Part shown: positions 25,905-34,918 of the stretch, one piece after another | Position numbering within the stretch: the first letter of the stretch is position 1 | Layout of the letters: every line of letters starts with the position of its first letter | NCBI RefSeq assembly: GCF_900115245.1 | Contig: NZ_FOVT01000005.1 | Location: 266,627 to 330,626 of the forward strand | Source: Mesorhizobium sp. NFR06 | Lineage (GTDB): Bacteria > Pseudomonadota > Alphaproteobacteria > Rhizobiales > Rhizobiaceae | Direction of reading: 5' to 3' | DNA: 64,000 nucleotides | Translations under genes and position numbers: made by a program | Notes under the pieces: model-generated | The model's input: the letters and a program-made list of their open reading frames with translations, nothing else | What the model was told of the DNA's origin: nothing | Database searches by the model: none

Positions 25905-26339
25905 TCACAGGCGTGCCGCCAATGCCTGCAGCGCGAGCGTGTAGCCGAGCGGCCCGAACCCGCAGATCATGCCGACAGCGACCGGCGAGACCATGGAGAC
26001 GTGGCGGAAGGGCTCCCGCGCGTGGATGTTGGAAAGATGGACTTCCGCGACGGGCAGCGGCGCGATGGCGCGGATGGCGTCGTGGATGGCGATCGATGTG
26101 TGGCTGTAGGCGCCGGGGTTGATGACGATGCCCGCCGCCTTGTCGCCGGCTTCCTGGATCCAGTCGACCAGGTCGCCCTCATGGTTGGACTGGCGAAAGT
26201 CGATCTCGAGTCCGAGCGCGGCGCCCGCCGCCTTGCAGTCCTCGGCGATGGCCGCAAGCGTCTTGCCGCCATAAATCCCCGGCTCGCGTTTGCCGAGCGC
26301 ATTGAGATTGGGACCGTTGAGGACGAAAATCGTTTTCAA
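25905..26339 (-). CDS. aroQ: Type II 3-dehydroquinate dehydratase
   Basis: The 144-residue dodecameric enzyme of the shikimate pathway. Motifs: the opening [20 protein letters not shown] with the active-site Tyr (about residue 22 after MKTIFV), [35 protein letters not shown], and [15 protein letters not shown] with the catalytic His. No ATG is near the family start; I use TTG at 26339, with AAGG eight bases upstream. The upstream in-frame ATG at 26399 would add 20 unrelated residues. Confidence 0.94.
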   Translation of the reverse strand: MKTIFVLNGPNLNALGKREPGIYGGKTLAAIAEDCKAAGAALGLEIDFRQSNHEGDLVDWIQEAGDKAAGIVINPGAYSHTSIAIHDAIRAIAPLPVAEVHLSNIHAREPFRHVSMVSPVAVGMICGFGPLGYTLALQALAARL

Positions 26340-26471
26340 TATGCAGACCTTTTTCTGCGCCGACCCCAAGCCGGCGCACTGGGCCTCTATAATGGGCATA
26401 GCCGCCCGCGAAAAGAGCGCAAGTGCGTTCTTTCGCTGTTCACAGCGGTCGGCTTCTGCACCCGTGGGTGC

Positions 26472-27302
26472 TTAGAGCGCGCTCTTTGCCTCCTCGATCT
26501 TTTCCGCCAGAACCTGCTGGCCGAGCGCTCCGAAGATCACCTCGTTGCCGACCACATAGGACGGCGTGCCGGTGATCGACAGCTTCGTTGCAAGGTCATA
26601 GGTGCGCGAAATCGTTTCGGCGATGCGGGGATCCTTCATCTTCTCGCGCAGCGTCGCCTCGTCGGCGCCGAGCGAAAGCGCCACCTTGATGGCGGTCGCT
26701 TCGGTGGCGCGGCCCTGGCCGCCGAGCAGCGCGGTGTGGAAATCGCCGTATTTCTCCGGGTGCATCAGGTGGAACGCCATGGAAACGACGCTGGCCTTCT
26801 GCGAATCCGGGCTGAGGATCGGGAATTCCTTGAGCACGAAGCGCAGGTCCGGGTCGGACTTGGTCAAGGCTCGCATGTCCTCGATGGCGCGTTTGCAGAA
26901 GCCGCAGTTGTAGTCATAGAACTCGACGATCGTGACCTTGCCCTTCGGGTTGCCGACGACGCCGTCGAAGGTGGAGTTGAAGATCTCGTCTTTGGAATTC
27001 TTGATCACGCCGAGGGCGGCGAGCCGCTGCTCCTCTTTCTGCTTGGCCTCGAGCGCGTCCTGCACCTCGAGCAGAACTTCCGGATTCTTCAAGAGATAGT
27101 CGCGGATGATGCCCTCGACCTCCTTTCGATCGATCTTGGTGTCGGCAGGGGCCTTGGTGTCGGTAGAGGACGTCATCTGTGCCACTTGCACGGTGTCGGC
27201 CCTCGCGGCCTGGGGATTTCCCGCCACGAAGCCGAAGGCCAACATGCCGAGCGCCACCGCCAGACCGCCGGCACTGCCGAGCAGGATTGCCTTATTCATC
27301 AT
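26472..27302 (-). CDS. DsbA-family thiol:disulfide oxidoreductase (ScsC/BdbD-like)
   Basis: A 276-residue exported protein. The signal/anchor is at about residues 4-25. A helical region with KEVEGIIRDYLLKNPEVLLE (residues 61-80) resembles the oligomerising stalk of ScsC-like proteins, and the thioredoxin domain carries the CxxC in DYNCGFCKRAIEDM near residue 132. The cis-Pro loop is in SITGTPSYVVGNEV near residue 245. Two adjacent ATGs are possible starts. It would form or isomerise disulfides in the periplasm. Confidence 0.92.
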   Translation of the reverse strand: MMNKAILLGSAGGLAVALGMLAFGFVAGNPQAARADTVQVAQMTSSTDTKAPADTKIDRKEVEGIIRDYLLKNPEVLLEVQDALEAKQKEEQRLAALGVIKNSKDEIFNSTFDGVVGNPKGKVTIVEFYDYNCGFCKRAIEDMRALTKSDPDLRFVLKEFPILSPDSQKASVVSMAFHLMHPEKYGDFHTALLGGQGRATEATAIKVALSLGADEATLREKMKDPRIAETISRTYDLATKLSITGTPSYVVGNEVIFGALGQQVLAEKIEEAKSAL

Positions 27303-27357
27303 CTCGTTCCTTTTGCCTGTTCCTGTCCGCCTTGGTCGCCGCCAAAGTCCGGGAGGT

Positions 27358-28770
27358 TCATTTCAGTTTATTCGATGGCGTGTAGTTTATGATATCCTGA
27401 GCGCGGACCCAGCGGGGCTCGCCGCGTTTCAATTTCTGTTGAGCGCGCATGGCGAATATCTTCGCGTTTTTGTAGTCGCCCGCATAGTAGTGGCCTTCGG
27501 CGGTGGCGAGATCGGCGGCCGGGATGTCGCCGAGTTCACCATATGCCTGCGCCAGAAAGCGATAAGCTTCCGAATTGTCCTTGTCCCGCCCGACGCCGAT
27601 GTTGAGTTGGGTGACCGCCTTTTTCAGCGAATCGGGCGTGCCCACCGCCATCAGCGCCTGGCCGACCGAGACCGACAGCAGGCCGGAACGCGCGGGATCG
27701 AGGCTGACCGCCTTGGCATAGGCGTCCGCGGCGTCCTTCGGCTTGTTGATCTTCATCAGGATATCGCCGCGCAGCTCCTGGAAATACGGGTTTTTCGGTT
27801 GCTCCTTGATCAGCGCCGCGGTCTTGGTCAGCGCTGCGCCCGGATTGCCATAGAGATAGGTCTGCTGCGCGTCGCCGTAGCGCGAGGCGAGGCTGGTCGG
27901 GTTCTTGCGCATCAGCCGTGCAACGGCCGCCTGGCCCTGCATATAGGCGGCGATCTTGATGCGCATCATGTCATGCCGCTGCTGCAGCGCCGGCGGGTCG
28001 ACATTGTTGACGAAGGGGCTTTGCTTGACGAGCGCTTCGAGGTTGGCGATGCGCTCCTGCGGCATCGGATGGCTGATCCGGTAGGGGTCGACCTGGGTGC
28101 CCGCCAGCGACAGCGCGCTCTGGAAGCGGCCGAAGGTCTTCAGCATGCCCATGCCGGACTGACCGGTAGCGTTCAGATAGGTGATCGCCGAACGGTCGGC
28201 GGTGATTTCTTCGGTACGCTGATAGGCAAGGATGCTGCGCTGCGCCATCTCGCCGCCGCCGGCGGCGACGCCCATGCCGGCGCCGGCAAGGCCGCGGCTG
28301 TTGGTGGTGGCGCCGGCAACCATGGCGCCGGCGCCGAGCAGCGTGGCGATGATGGCCATGGTCTTGGCGCGGTCGAGCTGGTCGCGCAATTTCTGCTGGT
28401 GTCCGCCGGCTATATGGCCGGCCTCGTGCGCGATGACGCCGATGATCTCGTTCGGCGTTTCCGCGGTCGCCAGCGCGCCCGTGTTGATGAACAGGCGCCG
28501 CCCGGTGACGAAGGCGTTGAAACTCTGATCGTTGACCAGAACGATATCGATGCCGTCATTGGCGAGCCCCGCCGCCTTGAAGATCGGCCGGGCATAATCG
28601 CGCACCAAGGCCTCGATCTCGGCGTCGCGCACCACTGGCACGCCCTGCGCGAAGACGCTCACCGAGCTCGAGAGGGCAACAGTCGCGGCAAGCAGAAGCG
28701 TCGCCAAGCCGCGCGCGGTTCGGCCGAGAGATTTCGGTTTGCCAATCAATGGTCGGGGTCGGCTCAACAT
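27358..28770 (-). CDS. M48-family metalloprotease with TPR repeats (BepA-like)
   Basis: A 470-residue periplasmic zinc protease. After a signal peptide (GLATLLLAATVALSSSVSVF, cut near AQG at about residue 43) comes the zinc motif HEAGH in IGVIAHEAGHIAGGHQ near residue 116, with the third ligand Glu in QRTEEITADRSAI near residue 185. The C-terminal ~150 residues are TPR-like (NPYFQELRGDILMKINKPKD, EAYRFLAQAYGELGD). By analogy with BepA it may act in outer-membrane protein quality control. MLSRPRPLIG is the chosen start. Confidence 0.93.
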   Translation of the reverse strand: MLSRPRPLIGKPKSLGRTARGLATLLLAATVALSSSVSVFAQGVPVVRDAEIEALVRDYARPIFKAAGLANDGIDIVLVNDQSFNAFVTGRRLFINTGALATAETPNEIIGVIAHEAGHIAGGHQQKLRDQLDRAKTMAIIATLLGAGAMVAGATTNSRGLAGAGMGVAAGGGEMAQRSILAYQRTEEITADRSAITYLNATGQSGMGMLKTFGRFQSALSLAGTQVDPYRISHPMPQERIANLEALVKQSPFVNNVDPPALQQRHDMMRIKIAAYMQGQAAVARLMRKNPTSLASRYGDAQQTYLYGNPGAALTKTAALIKEQPKNPYFQELRGDILMKINKPKDAADAYAKAVSLDPARSGLLSVSVGQALMAVGTPDSLKKAVTQLNIGVGRDKDNSEAYRFLAQAYGELGDIPAADLATAEGHYYAGDYKNAKIFAMRAQQKLKRGEPRWVRAQDIINYTPSNKLK

Positions 28771-28957
28771 AAGGTCCACTGGTAGACGAGCGGGCGAAAG
28801 ATGAAAAGTCGGCGCCGGCAACTTCCTGCGCGCTTGTGATCCCCACATCAATCGGGCATTTGTGCGGCGCTGTCCTTGAACCCGGGCAGCTCAAGGGCAA
28901 GTCTGCGGCGGGTTGCGTCTGGAATTTCGCCGAATAACGGCAGCTGGAAGAGGTCAA

Positions 28958-30106
28958 ATGGTCGTTTCGCTTTCGCGCCGGGGGGAAGTCGAGCCGTTCC
29001 ACGCCATGGATATCCTGGCCGAAGCCAATCGGCTGAAGGCTACCGGCGTGCCCGTGGTGTCGATGGCCGTCGGCCAGCCGTCGGACCCCGCGCCGGCCGG
29101 GGTCCGCGAGGCGGCGGCCGCGGCTCTCAGGCATGGCCGCATCGGCTACACCGATGCATTGGGTCTGGCCGAATTGCGCCAGGCGATCGCGGCGCACTAT
29201 GGCGAGCATTACGGGATCGACGTCGCGCCGTCGCGCGTTGCGGTGACGACCGGCTCGTCAGCCGCCTTCAACCTCGCCTTCCTGGCAATGTTCGATCCGG
29301 GCGACCGCGTCGCCATCGCCGCGCCAGGCTATCCGGCCTACCGCAATATCATGGCCGCGCTCGGCATCGAGATCGTCGAGATCGAGCTCGGCGCGGATGC
29401 CTACCTTCATGCCGAGCACCTGAAGGGCGCGCATCGCGAAAAGCCGCTCAAGGGCGTGCTGTTCGCCAGTCCCGCCAATCCGACCGGCGCGGTGATTCCG
29501 GCGGATGAACTTGCGGCCCTGGTGAGAACGGCTGAGGAACTCGGCATCGCTGTGATCTCGGACGAAATCTACCACAGGCTGGCCTATGCGGCGCCGGATG
29601 TCACCGCGCTGGCGTACGGCGCCGCCGTGACGGTGATCAACTCCTTCTCGAAATACTACTGCATGACCGGCTGGCGCATCGGCTGGATGGTGTTGCCGCA
29701 GGAACTGGTGCGGCCGGTCGAGCGCATCGCCCAGAGCCTCTACATCTCGCCGCCGGAACTGTCGCAGATCGCCGCGATCGAGGCGTTCAAGGCCACGCAG
29801 GAGCTGGAAAAGGTCAAGGCGCGCTATGCCTGGAACCGCGATCTTCTGATGAAGCGTCTGCCGGAACTCGGCTTCGCGCTCGCCGCGCCGATGGACGGCG
29901 CCTTCTATGCCTTCTGCGACGTCACCCGCCATACCAATGACAGCATGGCTTTTGCGCGAAAAATGCTTGCCGAGGCGCATGTCGCGGCAACCCCGGGTCG
30001 CGATTTCGATCCGCTGCAGGGCCATCGCACCATGCGCTTTTCCTATGCCGGCAGCCATGACGACATGGTCGAGGCTCTGGCGCGCATCGAACGCTGGCTG
30101 AAATAG
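28958..30106 (+). CDS. PLP-dependent class I/II aminotransferase
   Basis: A 382-residue fold-type I aminotransferase. The N-terminal [20 protein letters not shown], the cofactor ring contact [17 protein letters not shown] (about residue 170) and the Schiff-base lysine in [18 protein letters not shown] near residue 232 are clear; a C-terminal [16 protein letters not shown] carries the substrate Arg. Aspartate/aromatic-like subgroup; exact substrate unknown. The frame starts earlier, but [14 protein letters not shown] gives the usual length. glsA follows five bases later. Confidence 0.92.
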   Translation: MVVSLSRRGEVEPFHAMDILAEANRLKATGVPVVSMAVGQPSDPAPAGVREAAAAALRHGRIGYTDALGLAELRQAIAAHYGEHYGIDVAPSRVAVTTGSSAAFNLAFLAMFDPGDRVAIAAPGYPAYRNIMAALGIEIVEIELGADAYLHAEHLKGAHREKPLKGVLFASPANPTGAVIPADELAALVRTAEELGIAVISDEIYHRLAYAAPDVTALAYGAAVTVINSFSKYYCMTGWRIGWMVLPQELVRPVERIAQSLYISPPELSQIAAIEAFKATQELEKVKARYAWNRDLLMKRLPELGFALAAPMDGAFYAFCDVTRHTNDSMAFARKMLAEAHVAATPGRDFDPLQGHRTMRFSYAGSHDDMVEALARIERWLK

Positions 30107-30111
30107 AAGCC

Positions 30112-31041
30112 ATGCCGGAGCTCGAGCAGGCATTGGCCGAAGTGGCCGCGGAAATGGCGGAGCGCACCGATCGCGGCGAGGTGGCGACCTACATCCCGCA
30201 GCTCGGCAAGGTCGATCCGAAGAGGTTCGGCATTGCCGCCGTGACCAATGATGGTCGCGTCATCCTTGCCGGCGATGCCGATCAACCCTTTTCGATCCAG
30301 AGCGTCTCGAAGGTCTTTACCCTGACGTTGGCGCTCGGCAAGGTCGGCGATGCGCTGTGGCAGCGCGTCGGCCGCGAGCCGTCCGGCAATCCGTTCAATT
30401 CGATCGTCCAGCTCGAACATGAGAACGGCATCCCGCGCAATCCGTTCATCAACGCCGGCGCCATCGTCGTCTCCGACGTCTTGCTCGCCGGCCATCAGCC
30501 GCGCGAGGCGATCGGCGAGATCCTGCGCTTCGTCCAGTTTCTCGCCGATGACGAGACGATCATCATCGATCGCGAAGTGGCTGCATCCGAACGAGCCACC
30601 GGCTACCGCAACTTCGCATTGGCCAACTACATGAAATCCTTCGGCAATATCGACCATGCCCCGGAGCTCGCGCTTGGCGTCTATTTCCATCATTGCGCGA
30701 TTGCCATGAGTTGCCGCCAGCTTGCCATGGCGGGCCGCTTCCTCGCCAATGGCGGCAGGAACCCGGCGACCGGGCACTCGGTCGTGTCGGCCGAACGGGC
30801 GCGCCGCATCGGCGCGCTGATGCTGACCTGCGGGCACTATGACGGGTCGGGCGATTTTGCCTTCCGCGTCGGCATCCCGGGCAAGAGCGGTGTCGGCGGC
30901 GGCATTCTCGGCATCGTGCCCGGGGTGGCTTCGCTGGCGGTCTGGTCGCCCGGCCTCAACGACAACGGCAACTCCAAGCTCGGCTCAATCGCCCTGGAGA
31001 AGCTCGCCCGGATGATGAACTGGTCGATCTTCGCGCCGTAA
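30112..31041 (+). CDS. glsA: Glutaminase A
   Basis: The 309-residue serine-dependent enzyme hydrolyses L-glutamine to glutamate and ammonia. The SxxK catalytic pair is in [16 protein letters not shown] (about residues 61-76), followed by [30 protein letters not shown] and the late [15 protein letters not shown] block. Length and motif order are standard. It is nearly contiguous with the aminotransferase gene, so the pair is probably one operon of amino-acid nitrogen metabolism. A tandem palindromic repeat array follows its stop. Confidence 0.97.
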   Translation: MPELEQALAEVAAEMAERTDRGEVATYIPQLGKVDPKRFGIAAVTNDGRVILAGDADQPFSIQSVSKVFTLTLALGKVGDALWQRVGREPSGNPFNSIVQLEHENGIPRNPFINAGAIVVSDVLLAGHQPREAIGEILRFVQFLADDETIIIDREVAASERATGYRNFALANYMKSFGNIDHAPELALGVYFHHCAIAMSCRQLAMAGRFLANGGRNPATGHSVVSAERARRIGALMLTCGHYDGSGDFAFRVGIPGKSGVGGGILGIVPGVASLAVWSPGLNDNGNSKLGSIALEKLARMMNWSIFAP

Positions 31042-31043
31042 AG

Positions 31044-31245
31044 CAATTCCAGGAAAAGTGCGCAGCGGTTTTCCGTCCGGAATTGCGCGGGTAAAGGCCA
31101 ATTCCAGGAAAAGTGCGCAGCGGTTTTCCGTCCGGAATTGCGCGGGTAAAGGCCAATTCCAGGAAAAGTGTGCAGCGGTTTTCCGTCCGGAATTGCGCGG
31201 CTAAAAGCCAATTCCAGGAAAAGTGAACAGTGGTTTTCCGCCGTG
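31044..31245. repeat. Four tandem copies of the aattcc palindromic repeat, 55-bp period
   Basis: Copies begin at 31044, 31099, 31154 and 31209. Each has the form caattccagg, core aaaagtgcgcagcggtttt, ccgtccggaattg, then a cgcgggtaaaggc linker. The first three are almost identical (one c-to-t change in copy 3); the fourth is degenerate and cut short. Each unit can fold into a stem. Related single copies lie at 41507-41608. Confidence 0.9.
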
Positions 31246-31263
31246 GAAATGGCTGCATACGAT

Positions 31264-31297
31264 AAAAATCCCGCGCCGGATTGGGCGCGGGATTTTT
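31264..31297 (-). terminator. Intrinsic terminator of rne (bidirectional)
   Basis: A perfect 14-bp stem (aaaaatcccgcgcc / ggcgcgggattttt) with loop ggattg lies about 30 bases beyond the rne stop. T tracts flank it on both strands, so it may also end the aminotransferase-glsA transcript. Confidence 0.9.
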
Positions 31298-31326
31298 TAA
31301 AAGATCAGCCTAACAGTCTGAAGGGT

Positions 31327-34272
31327 TTAGAAAAAACCCTTGCGCTGCCACCAGCCGGCGCGCTTCGGCTTGTCCTCGGTCTTTGCCTCGTCCGACACGC
31401 TGGAAGACACGACCGGGACAACCGGGGCGTCGACCGGCTGCGGCTTGCGCCGCGTCGGGTGCGCGTTGGCGGCAGGCTCCGCCTCCGCTGCCGCTGGAGC
31501 CGCGGCAGCCGGTTCGGGCTCGGCAGCGACAGGCGCGACCTGGGCAGCCGCCAAAGGTTCGGACACCGTCTCGGCCACGGTTTCCTCGGCCGCCTTCTTT
31601 GCCCTCGAACGGCGGGGCTTCTTCGGCTTCTTGGCCGCCTCGGCATCGTCATTGGCCGCCGCGGGAGAGGCAGGCTGTTCGGGCGCCGCTGCCGCGACCG
31701 GCTCGCCGGCGGCCTCCGCCGCTTCATCTGCAGTGTCGCCGACAGCTTCGCCGGCAACGGCTTCTGAAGCCTCGTCTTCGCGGCGATTGCGCTTGCCGCC
31801 GCGCTTCCCGCGCCGGCGCTTCTTGCCGGAACCGTCCTCGGCGGTCGCCGCCACGGCCTCGCCGCCGGCGGTCACGTCCTGGGCTTCTTCTGCCGCATCG
31901 TCGGTGGGTTCACCCGCTTCGGTCGGCGCCGCCACGGCATCCTCACCGTGCTCGCGCTCGCGATCCCTGCCGCCACGCCGCCGGCGACGCTTGCGACGCT
32001 TGCGATCACGGCCTTCGCCGTCCTCGGAGCGCTGATGCTGGCCCTGTTGCGGGTGGCGCGGCTGTTCGGCCTGGACCGAAACTTCCTCTTCCTCCTCGAT
32101 GACGATCTCGTCCTCGGGTTCTTCCGGCTCGACATAAGCCGGCAGGCTGCGCACCTCGACAAAGCCTTCAGGCTTCTCGGCGATCGCGCCGCGGAAGATC
32201 GCGTAGTGTTGGGTGCCGAGCGTCTCGTCGGCCTCGATCGTGATCGTCAGGCCGAAGCGGGTTTCGAGCTCCACCAGGTTGGCGCGCTTGTGGTTGAGCA
32301 CGTAAAGCGCGGTCGCGGACGGCGTGCGCACGATGATGTGGCTGCGCGAATCCTTGAGCAGGAATTCCTCGATCGCCCGCACTACCATCAGCGCCACGGA
32401 GGAATCGGAGCGCACATGGCCGGTGCCGCCGCAATGCGGGCAGGGCTTCATGGTCGATTCCAGCACGCTGGCGCGGATGCGCTGGCGCGACATTTCCATC
32501 AGGCCGAAATGCGAGATGCGGCCGACCTGGATACGGGCGCGGTCGTTCTTGAGGTGATCCTTCAGCCGCTTCTCGACGGAGCGGTTGTTGCGGTTCTCCT
32601 CCATGTCGATGAAGTCGATGACGATGAGGCCGGCAAGGTCGCGCAGTCGCAACTGGCGCGCCACTTCCTCGGCCGCTTCCAGATTGGTGTGGAGCGCGGT
32701 CTCCTCGATCGAATGCTCCTTGGTGGAGCGGCCGGAGTTGACGTCGATCGAAACCAGCGCCTCGGTCTGGTTGATGATGATGTAGCCGCCGCTCTTCAGC
32801 GTCACCTGTGGCTGCAGCATGCGGTCAAGCTGCGCCTCGATGCCGTTGCGCACGAAGATCGGCGTGGTGTCGCGGAAGGGTTGAACCACCTTGGCGTGGC
32901 TCGGCATCAGCATGCGCATGAAGTCCTTGGCCTCGCGGTAGCCGTCCTCGCCGGAGACCAGGATTTCGTCGATGTCCTTGTTGTAGAGGTCGCGCACCGA
33001 GCGCTTGATCAGGCTGCCTTCCTCATAGACCAGGGCAGGGGCCGTGGACTGCAGCGTCAGGCTGCGCACGTTCTCCCAAAGCCGCATCAGGTATTCGTAA
33101 TCGCGCTTGATCTCGGCCTTGGTGCGGCTTTCGCCGGCCGTGCGCAGGATGACGCCCATGCCCTGCGGCACTTCGAGGTCGGCCACGACCTCCTTCAAGC
33201 GCTTGCGGTCCTGCGCGTTGGTGATCTTGCGCGAGATGCCGCCGCCGCGCGCCGTGTTCGGCATCAGCACCGAATAGCGGCCGGCAAGCGACAGATAGGT
33301 GGTGAGCGCCGCGCCCTTGTTGCCGCGCTCTTCCTTGACCACTTGCACCAGAAGGATCTGGCGGCGCTTGATGACTTCCTGGATCTTGTACTGGCGGCGC
33401 ACCGGCTTGCGGCGGTTGCGGATTTCCTCGAGCGCGTCCTCGGCGCCGACCGATTCGACCTCGTGCTCATCCAAATGCGAGGATGAGACATCCTCCAGCA
33501 TGCCGCGATCATTGTCGCTGGCCGCGGCTTCACCGGTCTGCTCGGGCTGATCCGCCTGCGGGGCAGCCTCGGAAATCACGTCGGCTTCGACGCTCGCTGC
33601 AATCGAGGTGGGGCCGCCTTCGGATGGCTTGCCATCCTCGTCGCCGGCGGAGTCGCCCGTCTCGGCCGCGGGTTCTTCAGCCGCTTCCGATGCGGAGGAG
33701 ACCACCTCGGCGGCCATTTCCGTGTTTTCAGCCGGGGCGTCGATGGTCTCGCCGCCAGCCTCACTATCCTCGCTCACGGCAACCGCGGCGGTGGTTTCGT
33801 CGGCTGCGGCTGTTGCTTCGGCCGCGTTTTCGCCTTTTTCGGAGGAGGCGGCGATTTCAGCATCGTGCTTGTGCTCGCCGCGGTCGCGGTTCTTGCCGCC
33901 GCGCCGCCGGCTGCGCCGACCGCCACGATCGCGCGCCTGCTGCTCTTCGCCGTTCTCGGTCTCCTCGTCGTCTTCGTCCTCGGCCTCCTGCGCTTCGGCG
34001 CGCAGCAGAGCCTGACGGTCGGCGACCGGGATCTGGTAATAGTCGGGGTGAATTTCACTGAAGGCGAGAAAACCGTGACGGTTGCCGCCATACTCGACAA
34101 AGGCTGCCTGGAGGGAAGGTTCGACGCGGGTTACGCGGGCGAGGTAGATGTTTCCTTTGAGCTGCTTCTTGTCTTGAGATTCAAAGTCGAATTCTTCGAT
34201 ACGGTTACCGCGAACGACAACAACGCGTGTTTCCTCCGGGTGGGAGGCGTCTATCAGCATCTTGTTGGGCAT
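31327..34272 (-). CDS. rne: Ribonuclease E/G family endoribonuclease
   Basis: A 981-residue RNase E, core of the RNA degradosome. The S1 RNA-binding domain starts near residue 37 (LKGNIYLARVTRVEPSLQ) but is interrupted at about 90-300 by a long acidic Glu/Ala insert, as in other rhizobia. The catalytic DNase I-like part has VSIDVNSGRSTKEH (near 509) and GLIVIDFIDMEENRNN (near 547) with the two metal aspartates. The zinc link is CPHCGGTGHV near 610. The C-terminal third is disordered with basic RKRRKRRRRR patches and ends GWWQRKGFF. Start MPNKMLIDAS. Confidence 0.97.
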   Translation of the reverse strand: MPNKMLIDASHPEETRVVVVRGNRIEEFDFESQDKKQLKGNIYLARVTRVEPSLQAAFVEYGGNRHGFLAFSEIHPDYYQIPVADRQALLRAEAQEAEDEDDEETENGEEQQARDRGGRRSRRRGGKNRDRGEHKHDAEIAASSEKGENAAEATAAADETTAAVAVSEDSEAGGETIDAPAENTEMAAEVVSSASEAAEEPAAETGDSAGDEDGKPSEGGPTSIAASVEADVISEAAPQADQPEQTGEAAASDNDRGMLEDVSSSHLDEHEVESVGAEDALEEIRNRRKPVRRQYKIQEVIKRRQILLVQVVKEERGNKGAALTTYLSLAGRYSVLMPNTARGGGISRKITNAQDRKRLKEVVADLEVPQGMGVILRTAGESRTKAEIKRDYEYLMRLWENVRSLTLQSTAPALVYEEGSLIKRSVRDLYNKDIDEILVSGEDGYREAKDFMRMLMPSHAKVVQPFRDTTPIFVRNGIEAQLDRMLQPQVTLKSGGYIIINQTEALVSIDVNSGRSTKEHSIEETALHTNLEAAEEVARQLRLRDLAGLIVIDFIDMEENRNNRSVEKRLKDHLKNDRARIQVGRISHFGLMEMSRQRIRASVLESTMKPCPHCGGTGHVRSDSSVALMVVRAIEEFLLKDSRSHIIVRTPSATALYVLNHKRANLVELETRFGLTITIEADETLGTQHYAIFRGAIAEKPEGFVEVRSLPAYVEPEEPEDEIVIEEEEEVSVQAEQPRHPQQGQHQRSEDGEGRDRKRRKRRRRRGGRDREREHGEDAVAAPTEAGEPTDDAAEEAQDVTAGGEAVAATAEDGSGKKRRRGKRGGKRNRREDEASEAVAGEAVGDTADEAAEAAGEPVAAAAPEQPASPAAANDDAEAAKKPKKPRRSRAKKAAEETVAETVSEPLAAAQVAPVAAEPEPAAAAPAAAEAEPAANAHPTRRKPQPVDAPVVPVVSSSVSDEAKTEDKPKRAGWWQRKGFF

Positions 34273-34918
34273 TATTTTGTTTCCTGCCGGCAGCCGACAG
34301 CCGCAGCTGGCGTGGCAGAGCCCGCCGCTGTGCGCTTGTACTTGTGTGCATGCCGGATAATTGAATGTCCGCCAGCCGCCGCTTGAGCGCAATGGCGGTG
34401 CCGCCCGCAGCCATTGTGGCGCGGTTTGATGCGGACCTTTCCATGATTGCGCTTGTAGCCATTGGCACCCAGCAGAACCTTTTGAACCAAAGCCCGGGCT
34501 GAGCCGGACCAGCTTGTTTGCTCACAAAGAGCCGGCGCGGGGCAAACCCGGCCGTTTTCCTCACGCAAGCGATTCCCCCGCCACGGGAGCACGCCTGCGA
34601 AAATCGTCGCGATCACTTGAGCCTGGAAGGGTGAAGGAGCCGCCTTGGCACCCGACCTTTGGCAGGAAACTGCTGAGGCGAGCGGTTCCAGGATTGCAGT
34701 GATCCAACGTCGCTTTTATGATTTGACGGGATGGAAGGCAACCCCGATTTCGGATGCCGGCAAAAAGCGCTTCCGCAAGGGAAGGAGTCTTTCATCCAAT
34801 CCATGAAAGGCTTGGTTAACCTTCTCTGAATACCAATCGTTAATTGAGTTGGCGGCCTGGCGGGCATTCTGCGAGAAGACCGGGCGCAATGCGTCATACC
34901 GGGAGCGACTGGGAAGAG
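34273..34918. other. Divergent control region with long rne 5' leader
   Basis: About 650 bases without a credible gene separate rne from the amidase gene. The rne-proximal 200-300 bases hold several GC hairpins (around 34390-34420, 34493-34507 and 34530-34556), in line with the long autoregulatory leaders known for rne genes. Near the amidase, TTAACC at 34815-34820 and CGTTAATT around 34835 look like promoter or regulator sites, not assigned. Confidence 0.5.
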
